A stretch of 64,000 nt of DNA, taken from the NCBI RefSeq assembly GCF_017348915.1, contig NZ_CP071383.1:2108001-2172000 (forward strand), written 5' to 3'. The DNA is from Leclercia pneumoniae. Its GTDB lineage: Bacteria > Pseudomonadota > Gammaproteobacteria > Enterobacterales > Enterobacteriaceae. Within the stretch, counting starts at the first letter, position 1, and each line of letters begins with the position of its first letter. The translations under genes and the position numbers were made by a program. Positions 29,322 to 39,500 of this stretch are shown piece by piece. A model generated the notes under the pieces. That model saw only the letters and a program-made list of their open reading frames with translations. It did no database searches and had not been told where the DNA came from.

Positions 29322-30014
29322 ATGCTCACCCCCATCACGCTCAAAGGCGTCTCGTACGCGTTTGGCGCGAATACCGTATTAAACCAAATCGATCTGCACA
29401 TCGAGGCGGGTAGCGTGGTTGCGCTGCTCGGACCCTCGGGCTGTGGAAAAAGCACGCTGTTACGTCTGCTGGCCGGGTTAACCCACCCGCTGCAGGGCGA
29501 TATCCATTTTGGCGATCGTCAGGTGGCGAGGGCGGGCTGGTCGTTACTGCCCGAGGCCCGCGATATCGGCATGGTCTTCCAGGACTACGCGCTCTGGCCC
29601 CATATGACGGTGGCGCAGAACGTGGCGTTTCCACTGAAGATGCGCAATGTCTCAGGCAGCGCGCGTGACGATCGCGTCTCGCAGGCTTTACGGCGCGTGG
29701 GTCTGGCCGACTTTGCCGACCGCAAACCCGCCGGGCTTTCCGGTGGGCAGCAGCAGCGCGTCGCCCTGGCCCGCGCCATTGTCGCCGAACCCCGGGTACT
29801 GCTCTTTGACGAGCCGCTCTCCAACCTCGATAGCGAACTGCGCGAATCGCTCTGCCTGGAGATGGCGTCGCTACTGCGCCAGCTTGGCACCACCGCCGTT
29901 TACGTTACGCATGACCGCCGTGAAGCCGAGATTCTGGCCGATCGCATCGTGCACCTTTCTGCTGGCAGCGTCGCTGCCGATCGTTTGATTCAATCCTCAG
30001 GGGAGTTTGCATGA
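29322..30014 (+). CDS. Iron(III)/phosphonate-type ABC transporter ATPase
   Basis: A 230-residue ABC ATPase. Walker A GPSGCGKST, Q-loop MVFQDYALWPHMTVAQNVAF, signature LSGGQQQRVALARAIVA, Walker B VLLFDEPLSNLDSEL, switch YVTHDRREAEILAD. It is shorter than FbpC/PotA-type ATPases because it lacks the C-terminal regulatory domain. ATG at 29322 follows AGAGGA. Stop overlaps the binding-protein start by four bases. Confidence 0.88.
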   Translation: MLTPITLKGVSYAFGANTVLNQIDLHIEAGSVVALLGPSGCGKSTLLRLLAGLTHPLQGDIHFGDRQVARAGWSLLPEARDIGMVFQDYALWPHMTVAQNVAFPLKMRNVSGSARDDRVSQALRRVGLADFADRKPAGLSGGQQQRVALARAIVAEPRVLLFDEPLSNLDSELRESLCLEMASLLRQLGTTAVYVTHDRREAEILADRIVHLSAGSVAADRLIQSSGEFA

Positions 30015-30979
30015 AAATTACACTGTCCGTAAAAAAAGGAGTGCTGGTAGCCATGGCATTATCGTCCGTCATGATGTCGAGCGCCCACGCGCTCACCCTC
30101 TATACCGCCGGGCCGGGATCGCTGGCGAAGAACCTTGCAAGCGGCTTTGAAAAGAAAACCGGCGTGAAGGTGGATATCTTCCAGGCCACTACCGGTAAAG
30201 TGATGGCGCGCCTCGAAGCGGAGCAGGCCAACCCGCAGGCCGACATTCTGATCTCCGCCTCCTGGGATACGGCGGAAGATCTGCATAACCGCGGCTGGCT
30301 GTTGCCGTACCAGAGCGCCAATGCTGAACACGTGCCCGCCGACCTGAAATCTACCGATTTCGTGGCTCAGGGGGTATCGGCGCTGGGCATCGTCTGGAAC
30401 ACCAAAAGCGGCACCCCGGAGCCGAAGGAGTGGCAGGATCTGACCACCGACGCCTTCAAAGATAAAGTGACGACGCCAGACCCGGCGCTGTCAGGCGCCT
30501 CTCTCGATCTGCTGATCGGGTTACAAAATGGGATGGGCGATAAGGCCTGGTCGCTATTTGATAACCTGAAGAAGAACGGCATGGTGGTTAGCGGCCCGAA
30601 CGCTCAGGCGGTCACCCCGGTCATGCAGGGGGCAAAAGCGGCGGTATTTGGCGCGGTGGATTACGTCTCTTACGGCAACATTCACCAGGGGGAATCTCTG
30701 AAGGTGATCTTCCCGGCCAGCGGCACGGTCATTGCCCCACGCCCGATGATGATCCTCAAATCTACCCCGCATGCGGATGACGCCAAAGCCTTCGTTGATT
30801 ATGTGTTGTCGCCGGAAGGCCAGGCGATGGTGGCCGACGCCTGGCTGATGCCAGCCCGCGAAGACATCAAGGCGAAACGCCCGCTGCTGAACGAACTGAA
30901 TATCCTGCCGACCAAAAGCGACGGCAGCAGCGAGCGCAGCGCCATTCTGAAGCGTTTTAACACGCTCTTCTCTCTGTAA
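30011..30979 (+). CDS. FbpA-like extracellular solute-binding protein
   Basis: A 322-residue family-1 (FbpA-like) binding protein. Signal peptide about residues 1-28 (MALSSVMMSSAHA). Mature body starts LTLYTAGPGSLAKNLASGFE, with ISASWDTAEDL, FGAVDYVSYGN and SPEGQAMVADAW. Relatives bind ferric iron, 2-aminoethylphosphonate, thiamine or sugars phosphates. The YVSY pair is in the region of the FbpA iron tyrosines, but I cannot assign a ligand. Confidence 0.85.
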   Translation: MKITLSVKKGVLVAMALSSVMMSSAHALTLYTAGPGSLAKNLASGFEKKTGVKVDIFQATTGKVMARLEAEQANPQADILISASWDTAEDLHNRGWLLPYQSANAEHVPADLKSTDFVAQGVSALGIVWNTKSGTPEPKEWQDLTTDAFKDKVTTPDPALSGASLDLLIGLQNGMGDKAWSLFDNLKKNGMVVSGPNAQAVTPVMQGAKAAVFGAVDYVSYGNIHQGESLKVIFPASGTVIAPRPMMILKSTPHADDAKAFVDYVLSPEGQAMVADAWLMPAREDIKAKRPLLNELNILPTKSDGSSERSAILKRFNTLFSL

Positions 30980-30986
30980 CTTTTCC

Positions 30987-31004
30987 GACGGGGGCAACCC
31001 CGTC
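30987..31004 (+). repeat. Intra-operon hairpin between binding-protein and permease genes
   Basis: GACGGGG (30987-30993) / CCCCGTC (30998-31004) with a GCAA tetraloop. No T-tract follows. Hairpins at this position often protect the 3' end of the binding-protein mRNA so that it is made in excess of the permease. Confidence 0.65.
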
Positions 31005-31017
31005 TTCAGGATCGCGT

Positions 31018-32673
31018 GTGAAACACTCCTTTCTTTCAGGGGCGACGCTGGCCATGCTGATGGTACTGGTGGCGCTTCCGCTACTGTTTATTGTGCTACA
31101 GGCGGTATTCCCGCAATTTAGCGCCGGCTCTTTTTCGGCCGCCTTTGGTGGCGTACGTCAACTGCTGGCCGAGCCGCAGCTCCCGGGGATGCTGGGGGGA
31201 ACTCTGCAGATCGCCCTGGGCGTGGCGCTGGTCAGCGCGCTGATTGGTTTTCCCCTTGGGGTCGCGCGCGGGCTACTGACGTTGCCGCTGCCGCGCCTGT
31301 GGGATCTGCTCTTCCTGATCCCCTTTTTAACGCCGCCCTATATCGCGGCCTTGTCATGGATGCTGGTCCTGCAGAGTAATGGCTACCTGCAACAGCTAAC
31401 GGGTATCAATCTGAACGATCTGCTGTTCAGTAAAACCGGTATTGTGCTGGTGATGGCGCTCAATATCTTCCCGGTAGTCTATTTTGCCGTCTCGCGCAGT
31501 CTGCTGGCCAGCGGGCAGCGGCTGGCGTGGGTTGCGCGGGTGCATGGTGCCAGCGCAGGGCGGGCCTTCTGGCATATCACGCTGCCCTTGCTTTCACCGG
31601 CGCTGGCGGCAGGCATGCTGCTCTCGTTTACGCTGGCGATCGAAGAGTACGGCGTGCCGGCGGCGCTGGGCACGCGGGCAGGGGTGTTGATGCTGACCAC
31701 CGATATCGAGAAAAAGCTGGCCGACTGGCCTATCGATCTCTCGGGGGCATCGATGCTGTCCGTGGTACTGGTGGCGATCGCGCTCTGCGCCTGGGCGTTG
31801 CAGAAAAAGCTAACGGGCCAGCACGACGTAACCAGCGTCACGGGTAAGCCGACCGAGAACAGAGGGGCGGATGCCGGGATCTTTATATTGCCCGTCGTCG
31901 TGCTGATGGGGCTGGTTGGGCTGATTGCTGTGGTGCTGCCCGCGGCCTCGATGGCGCTTTCAGGCGTGCTCGGCACCTTATCGGCGGGTGTCACTGCGGA
32001 TAACGTGACATTGTCACATTACGCGGCACTCTTTAGCCAGCAGGGAGATGCCCTGGCTGCGCTGGGTACCAGCCTGTCGCTGGCGCTGGGAACGGCGTGC
32101 ATTACGGGGCTACTGGGGCTGCTAGCCGCCTGGTTGGTGGTGGTGCAAAAAATCAGAGGCCGGGCGCTGGTGGATGCGTTATCCCTGATGCCCGCCGCGC
32201 TACCAGGGATTGTGGTGGGCGTGGGGCTTATTTTACTGTGGAACCGCACCTTCTGGCCACTATCACCTTATAACAGCTGGGTCATACTGCTGCTCTCTTA
32301 CTGCTGCCTGCTATTGCCGTGGCCGGTCCGCTACATTGGCAGTGCGCTGCGCCAGTTGGGTGGCAATCTCGAACCGGCGGCGCGGGTACACGGCGCGTCG
32401 GCGCTGCAGGCGCTACGTTTTATCGTGATACCGCTGGTGTCGCCGGCCATGCTGGCGGCGATGTTGATGGTCTTTGCCATTGCCTCTCGCGAGCTGGTGA
32501 CATCGCTATTACTGGCCCCGGCGGGGACGCAGACCGTCTCGGTCTTTATCTGGCGCCAGTTCGAACAAGGCTCGATTGGGCAGGGAATGGCGATGGCCAC
32601 CCTGACGTTAGTGACCGGACTGATATTGATGCTGAGCGCGCTGGGTATCATGCAGCGCACGACGGGGCGCTAA
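31018..32673 (+). CDS. Fused ABC transporter permease (FbpB-like, two permease domains)
   Basis: A 551-residue permease with about 12 hydrophobic segments in two homologous halves. Each half has an ABC-interaction loop: VARVHGASAGRAFWHITLPL in the first, and AARVHGASALQALRFIVIPL in the second. FbpB-type transporters for ferric iron, phosphonate and similar ligands have this fusion. The start is GTG at 31018 after a weak ribosome site (CAGGATC). Operon order ATPase, binding protein, permease is less usual than binding protein first. Confidence 0.87.
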   Translation: MKHSFLSGATLAMLMVLVALPLLFIVLQAVFPQFSAGSFSAAFGGVRQLLAEPQLPGMLGGTLQIALGVALVSALIGFPLGVARGLLTLPLPRLWDLLFLIPFLTPPYIAALSWMLVLQSNGYLQQLTGINLNDLLFSKTGIVLVMALNIFPVVYFAVSRSLLASGQRLAWVARVHGASAGRAFWHITLPLLSPALAAGMLLSFTLAIEEYGVPAALGTRAGVLMLTTDIEKKLADWPIDLSGASMLSVVLVAIALCAWALQKKLTGQHDVTSVTGKPTENRGADAGIFILPVVVLMGLVGLIAVVLPAASMALSGVLGTLSAGVTADNVTLSHYAALFSQQGDALAALGTSLSLALGTACITGLLGLLAAWLVVVQKIRGRALVDALSLMPAALPGIVVGVGLILLWNRTFWPLSPYNSWVILLLSYCCLLLPWPVRYIGSALRQLGGNLEPAARVHGASALQALRFIVIPLVSPAMLAAMLMVFAIASRELVTSLLLAPAGTQTVSVFIWRQFEQGSIGQGMAMATLTLVTGLILMLSALGIMQRTTGR

Positions 32674-32746
32674 AAAAGCACTTTTACGCAGGTGGCGACG
32701 CAAAAATAGTTTATAAACAGGGAACATCACTGCAAGGAAGTTCACT

Positions 32747-33592
32747 ATGTCTCCATTTCTGACTGCGTATTTCGCCCGCACGGGCTGGCAACAGCCCGCG
32801 ACCCCGAATATCGACACCCTGCGCGGGCTGCATCTCCACCATAACTGCAGCATCCCGTTTGAGAATCTTGACGTGGTGTTGCCACGCGAGATCCAGCTCG
32901 ACGAGGAGAGCGTGCAAGACAAACTGGTTACCGCCCGTCGCGGTGGGTACTGCTTTGAGCAGAACGGACTCTTCGAGCGCGTGCTGCGTGAGGTGGGTTT
33001 TACGGTCCGCAGCCTGCTGGGCCGCGTGGTGCTGGCGAATCCGCCGCAGATGCCGCCGCGTACCCACCGACTGTTGCTGGTTGAGCTAAATGGCGACCGC
33101 TGGATTGCCGACGTGGGCTTTGGCGGCCAGACGTTGACCGCGCCGGTTCGCCTGATTGCCGACCTGGAGCAGCCCACGCCGCACGGCCTGTACCGCCTGC
33201 AGAACGAAGGGGATAACTGGGCCTTACAGGTTCACCATCACGATCGCTGGCAGTCGATGTACCAGTTCGATCTCGCAGAGCAGCATTTCAATGACTATGT
33301 GATGGGCAATTTCTGGTCGGCTCACTGGCCGCAATCGCATTTTCGCCATCACCTGCTGATGTGCCGACACCTGCCCGAGGGGGGCAAACTGACCTTAACC
33401 AATTTCCATTTCACCCGCTGGCAGGGGGCGCTGGCGGTTGAGCAGCGTCATCTCGCCGATGCAGCCGAGCTGTACCAGGTATTGCAGGAGCAGTTTGGGC
33501 TGGGGGTATCTGATCCGAAAAACGGTTTTTCACTGGCCGAGCTGACGGCGGTGATGGCGGGGTTTGAGACGCATCCGCAGGCAGGGAAATAG
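32747..33592 (+). CDS. nhoA: Arylamine N-acetyltransferase NhoA
   Basis: A 281-residue NAT, the same length as E. coli NhoA. Catalytic triad Cys in RRGGYCFEQNGLF (about residue 69), His in THRLLLVE (about 107) and Asp in WIADVGFGG (about 122). It transfers acetyl from acetyl-CoA to arylamines and O-acetylates N-hydroxyarylamines in the cytoplasm. Position next to narV matches E. coli, although E. coli has yddE between them. Confidence 0.93.
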   Translation: MSPFLTAYFARTGWQQPATPNIDTLRGLHLHHNCSIPFENLDVVLPREIQLDEESVQDKLVTARRGGYCFEQNGLFERVLREVGFTVRSLLGRVVLANPPQMPPRTHRLLLVELNGDRWIADVGFGGQTLTAPVRLIADLEQPTPHGLYRLQNEGDNWALQVHHHDRWQSMYQFDLAEQHFNDYVMGNFWSAHWPQSHFRHHLLMCRHLPEGGKLTLTNFHFTRWQGALAVEQRHLADAAELYQVLQEQFGLGVSDPKNGFSLAELTAVMAGFETHPQAGK

Positions 33593-33593
33593 C

Positions 33594-33615
33594 CGGGTGG
33601 CAGCGACGCCACCCG
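33594..33615. terminator. Candidate bidirectional terminator between nhoA and narV
   Basis: Perfect 8-bp stem CGGGTGGC (33594-33601) / GCCACCCG (33608-33615), six-base loop. T-tracts are poor on both sides, so strength is uncertain, but it lies exactly between two converging stops. Confidence 0.55.
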
Positions 33616-33621
33616 TCTAAA

Positions 33622-34302
33622 TTAGCGCCGTGACCGAACAACCTGATACCGGCGGGTGAAATATTCAAACGGCGCGCTCCACACATGCACCAGACGGGTG
33701 AAGGGGAAGATCAGGAAAATGGTCATCCCCAGCACCAGATGCACACGGAAGATAAAGTCCACGCCGTTAAGCATCTCCGATGAGCCGCCGCGGAAAGTGA
33801 CGATACCCTGCGCCCAGCCTACCAGTTTCATCATCTCGCTGCCGTCCGGAAAACGGGCGGAGAATGGAATCGTGCTCAACCCCAGAATGCACTGAAGCAG
33901 TAAAATGCTCATGATGATGATGTCCGGCGTGGTGGAGGTGGCGCGCACGCGCTGATTAAACAGCCGGCGGTAGAGCAACATTGACCCACCAATCAGCGTT
34001 AACACACCGCACACGCCCCCGGCGAACATGGCCAGCTGCTGTTTCACGGCGAGAGGTAAAAACCAGGCGTACATCCAGTGCGGGGTCAGCATCCCGAACA
34101 GGTGGCCGAAGAAGATCCCCAGAATACCGATATGAAACAGGTTAGAGGCCCAGTTCATGCCGCGCTTGCTCAGCATCTGGCTCGACGAGGCACGCCAGGT
34201 GTACTGACCGTAGTCATAACGCAGCCAGCTTCCGAGGAAGAAGACGGTGGCGCAAATATAGGGATAGATGTCATAGAAAAACACGTTCAGGTAGTGCGTC
34301 AT
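33622..34302 (-). CDS. narV: Respiratory nitrate reductase 2 gamma subunit NarV
   Basis: A 226-residue membrane cytochrome b with five hydrophobic segments. Candidate haem-ligating histidines are in [19 protein letters not shown], and in [22 protein letters not shown]. It oxidises menaquinol or ubiquinol and passes electrons to NarY. Same length as E. coli NarV. Start overlaps the narW stop by four bases. Last gene of narZYWV. Confidence 0.93.
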   Translation of the reverse strand: MTHYLNVFFYDIYPYICATVFFLGSWLRYDYGQYTWRASSSQMLSKRGMNWASNLFHIGILGIFFGHLFGMLTPHWMYAWFLPLAVKQQLAMFAGGVCGVLTLIGGSMLLYRRLFNQRVRATSTTPDIIIMSILLLQCILGLSTIPFSARFPDGSEMMKLVGWAQGIVTFRGGSSEMLNGVDFIFRVHLVLGMTIFLIFPFTRLVHVWSAPFEYFTRRYQVVRSRR

Positions 34303-34994
34303 TTGGGGCCTCCGGCGCCGACGTCCACATACTGCGGTGCAACGTCCTGGCTAAAGCGTCGTTGATATTGCTGCATCGGCGAACTGTCGCACGACGTGGC
34401 GTTGTCTTCGATAAACTTCACCTGCTCTTCTTCCCACACCGCATCCAGCGCCTGACGGGTGTCATCACGCTTCTCAGTGGCAACCTGTGCCGCTACGCTA
34501 TCGCTGGAAAGCCGGGTTTCGGCCAGCCGTAGCAGAGCGTCAAACAGCTGATAATGGGCAACGTCGCGCTGCTTCAGCCGCCCCCCAATCAGCGCCAGGA
34601 TCGGGGCGACGTTCTGCAGCCCATCGCGCGCTTCCGCTTCGCCCACAATACTGAGATATTCCAGGTAAAGGGGCAGATAATCGGGGAGCTCCCGGCAATC
34701 CAGCTGCAGACCAACCTTCTCGTACTGCGCCATCAGGTCGACCATCGCCTGGCCACGATCCCGCGACTCCGCGTGCACATGTTCAAACAGCAGCAGCGAG
34801 GTGGCCCGGCCACGTTCAAACAATTCGCACCACTCGGCCTGCCTGTCCAGCAGCGGGGCGCTGAGATAAGTTCGCGTAAAGGGCAACAGCGTCGGGGCAT
34901 CCTGGGCAATGAGATCTAACGCCTCATCGCGGTTCTCCCATAACACCTCGTCGGGATACTCCATTAACAGCGCAATGATTTTCAGAATCCGCAT
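34299..34994 (-). CDS. narW: Nitrate reductase 2 assembly chaperone NarW
   Basis: A 231-residue TorD/NarJ-family chaperone. The family signature [13 protein letters not shown] is at about residues 104-116. It binds the NarZ N-terminus and allows molybdenum cofactor insertion before membrane attachment; it is not part of the final enzyme. Same length as E. coli NarW. Its start overlaps the narY stop by one base. Confidence 0.92.
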   Translation of the reverse strand: MRILKIIALLMEYPDEVLWENRDEALDLIAQDAPTLLPFTRTYLSAPLLDRQAEWCELFERGRATSLLLFEHVHAESRDRGQAMVDLMAQYEKVGLQLDCRELPDYLPLYLEYLSIVGEAEARDGLQNVAPILALIGGRLKQRDVAHYQLFDALLRLAETRLSSDSVAAQVATEKRDDTRQALDAVWEEEQVKFIEDNATSCDSSPMQQYQRRFSQDVAPQYVDVGAGGPK

Positions 34995-36538
34995 TACTCT
35001 CCCTCCCCGTGTTCACGCACCTCGGTAATATTGATGGCGTCGATACGGCTACTGTTGAAGAGGTTGAATTTGGTGTCTGAGCCGTGGCAGCCATCGCCGA
35101 AGGTAAAGCCGCAGCCGTTCTTCTCGGGGAAGGCATCACGGGCCATTTCGCGGTGGCTGGTGGGGATCACGAAGCGATCTTCGTAGTTGGCAATGGCGAG
35201 ATAGCGATACATCTCTTCCACCTGTTCGACCGTCAACCCGACCTCTTCAATGGCGCGGGTATCGGTCACGCCTTCCACGGTTTGTGAACGTTTGTAATGG
35301 CGCATGGCCATCATCCGCTTGAGGGCGCGCAGCACCGGGCCGGTATCGCCCGCGCTCAGCATATTTGCCAGATACTGGACCGGGATACGCAGGCTCTCCA
35401 CGGCGGGAAGCACGCCGTCGGTTTTGGGCAGGCCGCCCGCATCGGCATAGGACTGAATCGGTGACAGCGGCGGCACATACCAGACCATCGGCAGGGTACG
35501 GTATTCCGGGTGCAGCGGCAGGGCCAGCTTCCAGTCCATCGCCATCTTGTAAACCGGCGAGCGCTGGGCAGCGTCAATCACGTTCTGCGGAATACCTTGC
35601 TTAACGGCCTCTTCGATCACCGCCGGATCGTGCGGATCTAAAAAGACATCGCACTGGCGCTCATAAAGATCGGTGACATGTTCGGTGCTGGCCGCCTCCT
35701 CAATGCGATCCGCGTCGTAAAGCAGCACGCCGAGATAGCGAATACGCCCGACGCAGGTCTCTGAGCAGACCGTCGGCTGGCCGGATTCAATACGCGGGTA
35801 GCAGAAGATACATTTTTCTGACTTACCGCTCTTCCAGTTGAAGTAGATTTTTTTGTACGGGCAGCCGCTGATGCACAGACGCCAGCCGCGGCACTTATCC
35901 TGGTCAATGAGCACGATGCCATCTTCTTCGCGTTTATAGATGGCGCCGCTGGGGCAGGTAGCGACGCAGCTTGGGTTCAGGCAGTGCTCGCACAGGCGCG
36001 GCAGGTACATCATGAAGGTATTTTCAAACTGGCCATACATCTCCTTCTGCATCTTGTCGAAGTTGCGGTCGCGGGCGCGCTTTTCGAACTCGCCGCCGAG
36101 CAGCTCTTCCCAGTTTGGCCCCCACTTAATTTTATCCATCCGCTTGCCGTCAATCAGCGATCGTGGACGGGCGGTAGGTAAGTGATCCCCCTGCGGGGCG
36201 CGGTGCAGATCCTGGTAGTCAAAGGTGAAGGGTTCGTAATAGTCGTCAATCTGCGGTAAGACCGGGTTGGCGAAGATTTTCGACAGCACCCCCATCTTGC
36301 CGCCGAGGCGCGGGGTGAGCTTGCCGGTGATACCGCGGATCCAGCCGCCTTGCCACTCCTCCTGGTCTTCCCAGTTTTTGGGGTAGCCGATGCCCGGCTT
36401 GGTCTCAACGTTGTTAAACCAGGCATACTCCATCCCTTCACGCCCGGTCCAGACGTTTTTGCAAGTGACCGAGCAGGTATGACAGCCAATACACTTATCA
36501 AGGTTAAGTACCATGCCAACCTGTGAGCGGATCTTCAT
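34994..36538 (-). CDS. narY: Nitrate reductase 2 beta (iron-sulfur) subunit NarY
   Basis: A 514-residue ferredoxin-type subunit, the same length as E. coli NarY. Cluster motifs in order: CIGCHTCSVTCKNVW; CEHCLNPSCVATCPSGAI; CRGWRLCISGCPYKKIYF, where Trp replaces a Cys as expected for the [3Fe-4S] centre; and CIFCYPRIESGQPTVCSETC. It transfers electrons from the haem subunit NarV to NarZ on the cytoplasmic face. Start overlaps the narZ stop by four bases. Confidence 0.95.
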   Translation of the reverse strand: MKIRSQVGMVLNLDKCIGCHTCSVTCKNVWTGREGMEYAWFNNVETKPGIGYPKNWEDQEEWQGGWIRGITGKLTPRLGGKMGVLSKIFANPVLPQIDDYYEPFTFDYQDLHRAPQGDHLPTARPRSLIDGKRMDKIKWGPNWEELLGGEFEKRARDRNFDKMQKEMYGQFENTFMMYLPRLCEHCLNPSCVATCPSGAIYKREEDGIVLIDQDKCRGWRLCISGCPYKKIYFNWKSGKSEKCIFCYPRIESGQPTVCSETCVGRIRYLGVLLYDADRIEEAASTEHVTDLYERQCDVFLDPHDPAVIEEAVKQGIPQNVIDAAQRSPVYKMAMDWKLALPLHPEYRTLPMVWYVPPLSPIQSYADAGGLPKTDGVLPAVESLRIPVQYLANMLSAGDTGPVLRALKRMMAMRHYKRSQTVEGVTDTRAIEEVGLTVEQVEEMYRYLAIANYEDRFVIPTSHREMARDAFPEKNGCGFTFGDGCHGSDTKFNLFNSSRIDAINITEVREHGEGE

Positions 36539-39500
36539 TTTTTCGCCTCCTGTAGCTGGTCCCGACCTTCACCATCCAGCCAGTTAATGTTTTTCATTTT
36601 GCGGATCATGATGAACTCATCGCGGTTCGACCCGACTGTGCCGTAGTAGTTAAAGCCGTAGGCCAACTGCGCGTAACCGCCGATCATGTGGGTCGGTTTC
36701 GGGCAGATGCGGGTGACTGAGTTATGAATACCGCCGCGTCGGCCAGTCACTTCCGAACCTGGAATGTTAAGAATGCGCTCCTGGGCGTGGTACATCATGG
36801 TCATGCCCGGCGGCACGCGCTGGCTCACTACGGCGCGAGCGGTGAGGGCGCCGTTGGCATTAAATGCCTCGATCCAGTCGTTATCCTCAATACCCAGCTC
36901 CCGGGCATCCGTTTCGCTTATCCAGACAATCGGACCACCGCGCGACAGGGTCTGCATCAGCAGGTTTTCGCTGTAGGTCGAGTGGATGCCCCATTTCTGG
37001 TGCGGCGTCAGGAAGTTCAGCGCTTTCTCCGGGAAGCCGTTCGGCGGAATGTCACGCATGTGCGTCACGCTACGGGTATCAATTGGCGGACGATAAACCA
37101 CCAGACTTTCGCCGAAGGCGCGCATCCACAGATGGTCCTGGTAAAGCTGCTGACGGCCCGAGAGAGTGCGCCACGGAATCAGCTCATGGACGTTGGTGTA
37201 ACCGGCGTTGTAAGAGACATGTTCGCTCTCGAGGCCGGACCAGGTGGGGCTGGAGATAATCTTGCGCGGCTGGGCCTGAATATCGCGGAAGCGGATTTTT
37301 TCGTCCTCTTTATTCAGCGCCAGGTGGGTATGATCCCGTCCGGTCAGCTGCCCCAGGGCTTCCCAGGCTTTCACGGCAACCTGACCGTTGGTTTCCGGGG
37401 CGAGGGCGAGGATCACCTCTGAAGCGTCGATGGCGGTTTCGATACGCGGGCGGCCTTTCGCCGGGCCATCAAGTTTGACGTAGTTCAGCTTGCCGAGGAA
37501 ATCGATCTCTTTCTCGGTGTTCCACGAAATGCCTTTCCCGCCGTTGCCCAGTTTATCCAGCAGCGGACCGAGGGCGGTGAAGCGCTCGTAGGTTTCTGGG
37601 TAGTTACGTTCCACCACCGCAATGGAGGGGGCAGTCTTGCCGGGAACCAGCTCACACTCGCCTTTGCGCCAGTCCTGAATATCAAAAGGCTGCGAGAGCT
37701 CCGCCGGGGAGTCATGCTGCAGGGGTTGCAGTACCACATCGGTTTCGGTACCGAGATGGCCCACGCAGACTTCCGAGAAAACTTTGGCGAGCCCTTTGTA
37801 GATCTCCCAGTCGCTGCGGGACTCCCAGGCGGGGTCAACGGCGGCCGAAAGCGGATGAATAAACGGATGCATATCCGAGGTATTCATGTCGTCTTTCTCG
37901 TACCAGGTGGCGGTCGGCAGGACAATATCCGAGAACAGGCAGGTGCTGGACATGCGGAAATCGAGGGTCACCAGCAGGTCAAGCTTCCCTTCGATGGCGG
38001 GGGTCTGCCACTCCACCTCTTCCGGTTTCACATCATCCGTCGAGCCCAGATCTTCGCCCTGAATCCCGCTCTCGGTCCCCAGCAGGTATTTCAGCATGTA
38101 CTCGTGGCCTTTACCGGAGGAGCCCAGTAGGTTAGAGCGCCAGACGAACAGGTTACGCGGATGGTTTTTACCGTTATCCGGTTGCTCGCAGGCGAAGCGG
38201 ACGTCGCCCGATTTTAGCCCCTGCACGGTGTACTCCTGCGGCGTCATGCCGGCAGCATCGGCGCGGGCTTTAATATGCAGCGGATTGAGATTGAGCTGCG
38301 GGGCGGAGGGGAGCCAGCCCATGCGCTCGGCGCGGACGTTGAAGTCGATCAGGTGCCCGGTGAACTGCCCCGGGTCCGCCAGCGGCGAGAGCAGCTCCTG
38401 CGCCGTCAGCTTTTCATAGCGCCACTGGCTGGCGTGGTTATAAAAATAGGAGGTGCTGTTCATCTGGCGCGGCGGCCGGTTCCAGTCCAGGGCAAAAGCC
38501 AGCGGCAGCCAGCCGGTTTGCGGACGCAGTTTCTCCTGGCCCACATAGTGCGACCAGCCGCCACCGCTCTGGCCTACGCAGCCGCAGAAGACCAGCATGT
38601 TGATCATCCCCCGGTAGTTCATATCCATGTGATACCAGTGGTTCACCCCGGCGCCGAGAATGATCATCGAGCGGCCATGGGTTTTATTGGCGGTATCGGC
38701 AAATTCCCGGGCGATCTGTTCGATATGGTGGCGCGGCACGCCGGTGATCTGCTCGCCCCAGGCCGGGGTGTAAGCTTTGATCTCTGCGTAATCGGTGGCG
38801 GCATTGCTGTCGTCCAGCCCACGGTCGAGGCCGTAGTTGGCCAGCACCAGGTCATAGACGCTGACCACCTGTTTGATGGTGCCGTCTGCCAGAGTCAGCG
38901 TTTTTGCCGGTACTTTGCGCAGTAACACCGGTTCCTGCTTCACGCTGCGGAAATGGGGATTTTCGTTGCCGCCAAAGTAGGGGAACGCCACGTTAGCGAC
39001 GCGATCGTGGGTGATCAGCAGCGAGAGCGTCAGCTCCGTCTCCTGGCCTGCCGCAAGCGGTTCCAGGTTCCATTTGCCTTTTTCTCCCCAGCGGAAGCCA
39101 ATAGAGCCATTCGGCGCCACCAGTTCACCGGCCAGGGTAAAGGCAACGGTCTTCCACTCCGGATTATTGGCCTCTCCCAGCCCGTCGGCGAGATCCGAGG
39201 CGCGCAGCATCCGGCCTGGCACGTGGGTCCCGTCCTCACGCTCATCGAGCATCACCAGCATCGGCATGTCGGTGTAGCGACGGCAGTAGTTCAGGAAGTA
39301 GTCGCTGGGGTTATCGAGGTGGAACTCTTTCAGAATGACATGGCCCATCGCCATGGCCAGCGCGCTGTCGGTACCCTGTTTAGGGGCAAGCCACTGATCG
39401 CTAAGCTTTGCCACTTCCGAAAAATCGGGGGTGATGGCGATAGTTTTGGTGCCTTTGTAGCGCACTTCGGTAAAGAAGTGGGCGTCCGGGGTACGCGTCT

